In this document: piece by piece, positions 7,412-8,919 of the stretch | Layout: each line of letters starts with the position of its first letter | How positions within the stretch are numbered: the first letter of the stretch is position 1 | Assembly (NCBI GenBank): GCA_016199015.1 | Contig: JACQHN010000377.1 | Span: 1 to 8,919, forward strand | Reading direction: 5' to 3' | DNA length: 8,919 bases | Source: Nitrospira defluvii | Lineage (GTDB): Bacteria; Nitrospirota; Nitrospiria; Nitrospirales; Nitrospiraceae | The notes under the pieces: generated by a model | The model's database searches: none | Told to the model about the DNA's origin: nothing | What the model saw: only the letters and a program-made list of their open reading frames with translations | Position numbers and translations under genes: made by a program

Positions 7412-8442
7412 GCAGTATGAGCCCCGCAGTCTCCATGACTGGCTCGCCGGAACGAGTGAGTTCAGGTAAGGTGCTTCGTGTGTGTCATGTACTTCCTGGC
7501 CCCGCAGATTCGTCCAATATGATTTTCGCCAAGAATCTGATCCTTGCTCTGTCCGAGGCCGGGGTGGAGTGCCGCTCGGTGTTCCTGCAATCACGGACGT
7601 CTCCCATCGTTCTCGTTCGAGAGGTCAAGAGGCTGCGGAGAGAATTGGCACAGTTCCACCCGAATGTCATTCATGCGCATTACGGAACCGTGACTGCAGC
7701 AGTATGCGCGCTTTCATCGCGGGTTCCGCTCGTGATCACGTATAGAGGCAGCGATCTCAATCCTGGCCTCGGTCTGTGTTCGCTTCGCTCCGCAGTCGGG
7801 AGATTGTTGTCTCAATTCGCCGCACTGCGTGCGAGCCGGATGATGTGTGTCAGTACGCAGCTAAAGAGTCGATTGTGGTGGAGACAACGGTTCGTTGCCG
7901 TTGTTCCAAGCGGCGTAGACCTACAGCGGTTCAGGCCGATGGCGAAAGCCGCTGCGCGCATACGCATGGGTTGGAAATCGGATGAGAAGGTTGTCATATT
8001 TAATGCAGGATTCGACGCGATACGGAAGCGATTGGATCTGGCCGAGGCTGCCATTCAGATGGCTCATCGATGGTGTGGTGACATTCGATTGGAAATCTTG
8101 GACGGTTCTGCAACGCAAGAACGGATACCGTTCTATCTCAATGCGGCGGATTGTCTTCTCATGACCAGCGATTGGGAAGGTTCTCCGAACATTGTGAAGG
8201 AGGCCATCGCCTGCAACCTGCCGGTGGTCTCGGTCGATGTCGGTGATGTCAAAGAGCGGCTGGCCCATGTTCGGCCGTCGAGGATTGTCGGTCGAGATCC
8301 ACTGGAAATCGGAAGGGCCTTGGCCGGCTTCTTACAGAAACCAGAGCGGTCCAATGGATTTGAGGCCATTCAAGACCTTTCTTCCGAGAAAGTGGCGGAG
8401 CGTGTCGTGGCGTTGTATCGCGAGGCTTTGGGCATGCCGTGA
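7408..8442 (+). CDS. GT-B glycosyltransferase, GT4-like
   Basis: This 344-residue cytoplasmic or membrane-peripheral enzyme transfers a sugar from a nucleotide donor to a growing, probably lipid-linked, glycan. The N-terminal Rossmann half starts at VLRVCHVLPG (22-31) and contains VIHAHYG (87-93) and ITYRGSD (110-116). The linker region has VPSGVDLQRFRP (166-177), the usual marker between the two halves. The C-terminal half has the donor-site pair Glu257 and Glu265 in EGSPNIVKEA (EX7E motif) followed by LPVVSVDVGDV. The protein is a little shorter than typical GT4 members (360-400), mostly in the C-terminal half. The GTG start overlaps the preceding stop as GTGA, suggesting translational coupling; an ATG at 7417 is an alternative, and the first 20 residues are not conserved-looking. 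The donor and acceptor sugars cannot be read from the sequence. Confidence 0.87.
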   Translation: MSSMSPAVSMTGSPERVSSGKVLRVCHVLPGPADSSNMIFAKNLILALSEAGVECRSVFLQSRTSPIVLVREVKRLRRELAQFHPNVIHAHYGTVTAAVCALSSRVPLVITYRGSDLNPGLGLCSLRSAVGRLLSQFAALRASRMMCVSTQLKSRLWWRQRFVAVVPSGVDLQRFRPMAKAAARIRMGWKSDEKVVIFNAGFDAIRKRLDLAEAAIQMAHRWCGDIRLEILDGSATQERIPFYLNAADCLLMTSDWEGSPNIVKEAIACNLPVVSVDVGDVKERLAHVRPSRIVGRDPLEIGRALAGFLQKPERSNGFEAIQDLSSEKVAERVVALYREALGMP

Positions 8443-8472
8443 CATTCTCAGTGGCGCTGTAATACCGGGATA

Positions 8473-8919
8473 ATGGACAAGACAACGCGGGGTTCAGATT
8501 TGGTGATCTTGGGTATCAATGAAGGTATTGATGCGTCTGTCGTATTGTGCTGGAATGGAATGATTATCTTCGCCGTGCAAGAGGAACGGCTGAATAGGCA
8601 CAAGGGATACATCGGGTTTCCCACGCAGGCCATCGCCTATTGTTTAAAAGCTTTTTCTCTTCATGCCGGCAACCTCTCCCATGTGTGCTTCAGCAACCTC
8701 CATAGCCCTCTGGAGGAGACCCGCGCTGATCTCCTTGGATATTATGCGAGCAGTCTCCGTCCCTGGTATGAGGGATTGGTTGCCGGAGATATGGGGGGCC
8801 TAGGCGGCTGGATAGCAAGCCGCCTTCCAGCCAGTGCGGAAGTGGCTCTCACGCAATGGCGACTGACACGTCGCAGTATCGATCAAAATATGACTGTCGA
8901 GCAGAAGCTGGCAAGCCTC
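8473..8919 (+). CDS. NodU/CmcH-type carbamoyltransferase, N-terminal part (cut by right window edge)
   Basis: The first 149 residues are present; full-length members have about 550-620. The family uses carbamoyl phosphate and ATP to put a carbamoyl group on a hydroxyl, often of a sugar (nodulation factors, aminoglycosides, surface glycans). Supporting blocks are LVILGINEG (10-18), IDASVVL (19-25) followed by a Gly-containing turn, AVQEERLNRHKGYIGFP (residues 34-50) and AIAYCLKAF. The EERxNRxKxxxGFP signature is diagnostic of the Kae1-like N-terminal domain. Where relatives read GHDAS or GHNAS, this protein reads GIDAS, so the usual His is Ile. The metal-binding His cluster lies beyond the window edge. 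The ATG lies 30 bases after the glycosyltransferase stop, and an in-frame stop (8440-8442) leaves no better upstream start. The family call is confident; activity is uncertain. Confidence 0.85.
   Translation, partial: MDKTTRGSDLVILGINEGIDASVVLCWNGMIIFAVQEERLNRHKGYIGFPTQAIAYCLKAFSLHAGNLSHVCFSNLHSPLEETRADLLGYYASSLRPWYEGLVAGDMGGLGGWIASRLPASAEVALTQWRLTRRSIDQNMTVEQKLASL

Noticed and set aside
1..8919. CRISPR array, tRNA or rRNA, insertion sequence, PEP-CTERM or exosortase gene
   Set aside because: No regularly spaced repeats, no cloverleaf-like stretch, no transposase motifs or terminal inverted repeats, and no exosortase or PEP-CTERM tail were found on either strand.

Overview
The window looks like a stretch of chromosome from a moderately high-GC Gram-negative (diderm) bacterium. 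Two genes encode secreted outer-membrane beta-barrel proteins, and the rest belong to a cell-surface polysaccharide cluster. Gene content and style recall Nitrospirota (Nitrospira-like) genomes, but that is an impression, because no rRNA or other marker gene is present.

Left part, minus strand (1-2742): the N-terminal portion of a small outer-membrane beta-barrel protein runs off the left edge (start at 401). Beyond it lies a 749-residue secreted protein made of two diverged copies of one roughly 320-residue barrel-like unit joined by a Pro/Ala/Thr-rich linker. The 162-base divergent intergenic region (2743-2904) holds a good sigma70-like promoter for the tandem-barrel gene, a 14-base palindrome overlapping its -35 box, and a weaker candidate promoter facing right.

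Right part, plus strand (2905-8919): five closely packed co-directional genes. In order they are a MurJ/MviN-family lipid-linked saccharide flippase, a glutamine-dependent asparagine-synthase-type amidotransferase, a membrane-anchored SGNH/GDSL hydrolase, a GT-B (GT4-like) glycosyltransferase, and the N-terminal 149 residues of a NodU/CmcH-type carbamoyltransferase cut by the right edge. Gaps are 6, about 55, -4 and 30 bases, which suggests one transcript.

Together the plus-strand genes read as the sugar-adding, decorating (amidation, ester chemistry, carbamoylation) and membrane-flipping part of an exopolysaccharide, O-antigen or capsule locus. The divergently transcribed tandem-barrel protein may be a surface partner of that pathway, but nothing in its sequence proves this. 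The most unusual points are the tandem-barrel architecture, the MurJ-like protein lacking the N-terminal arginines that define lipid II flippases, a carbamoyltransferase whose usual His-Asp motif reads Ile-Asp, and a nearly leaderless GTG start for the tandem-barrel gene. No RNA genes, mobile elements or CRISPR arrays were seen.
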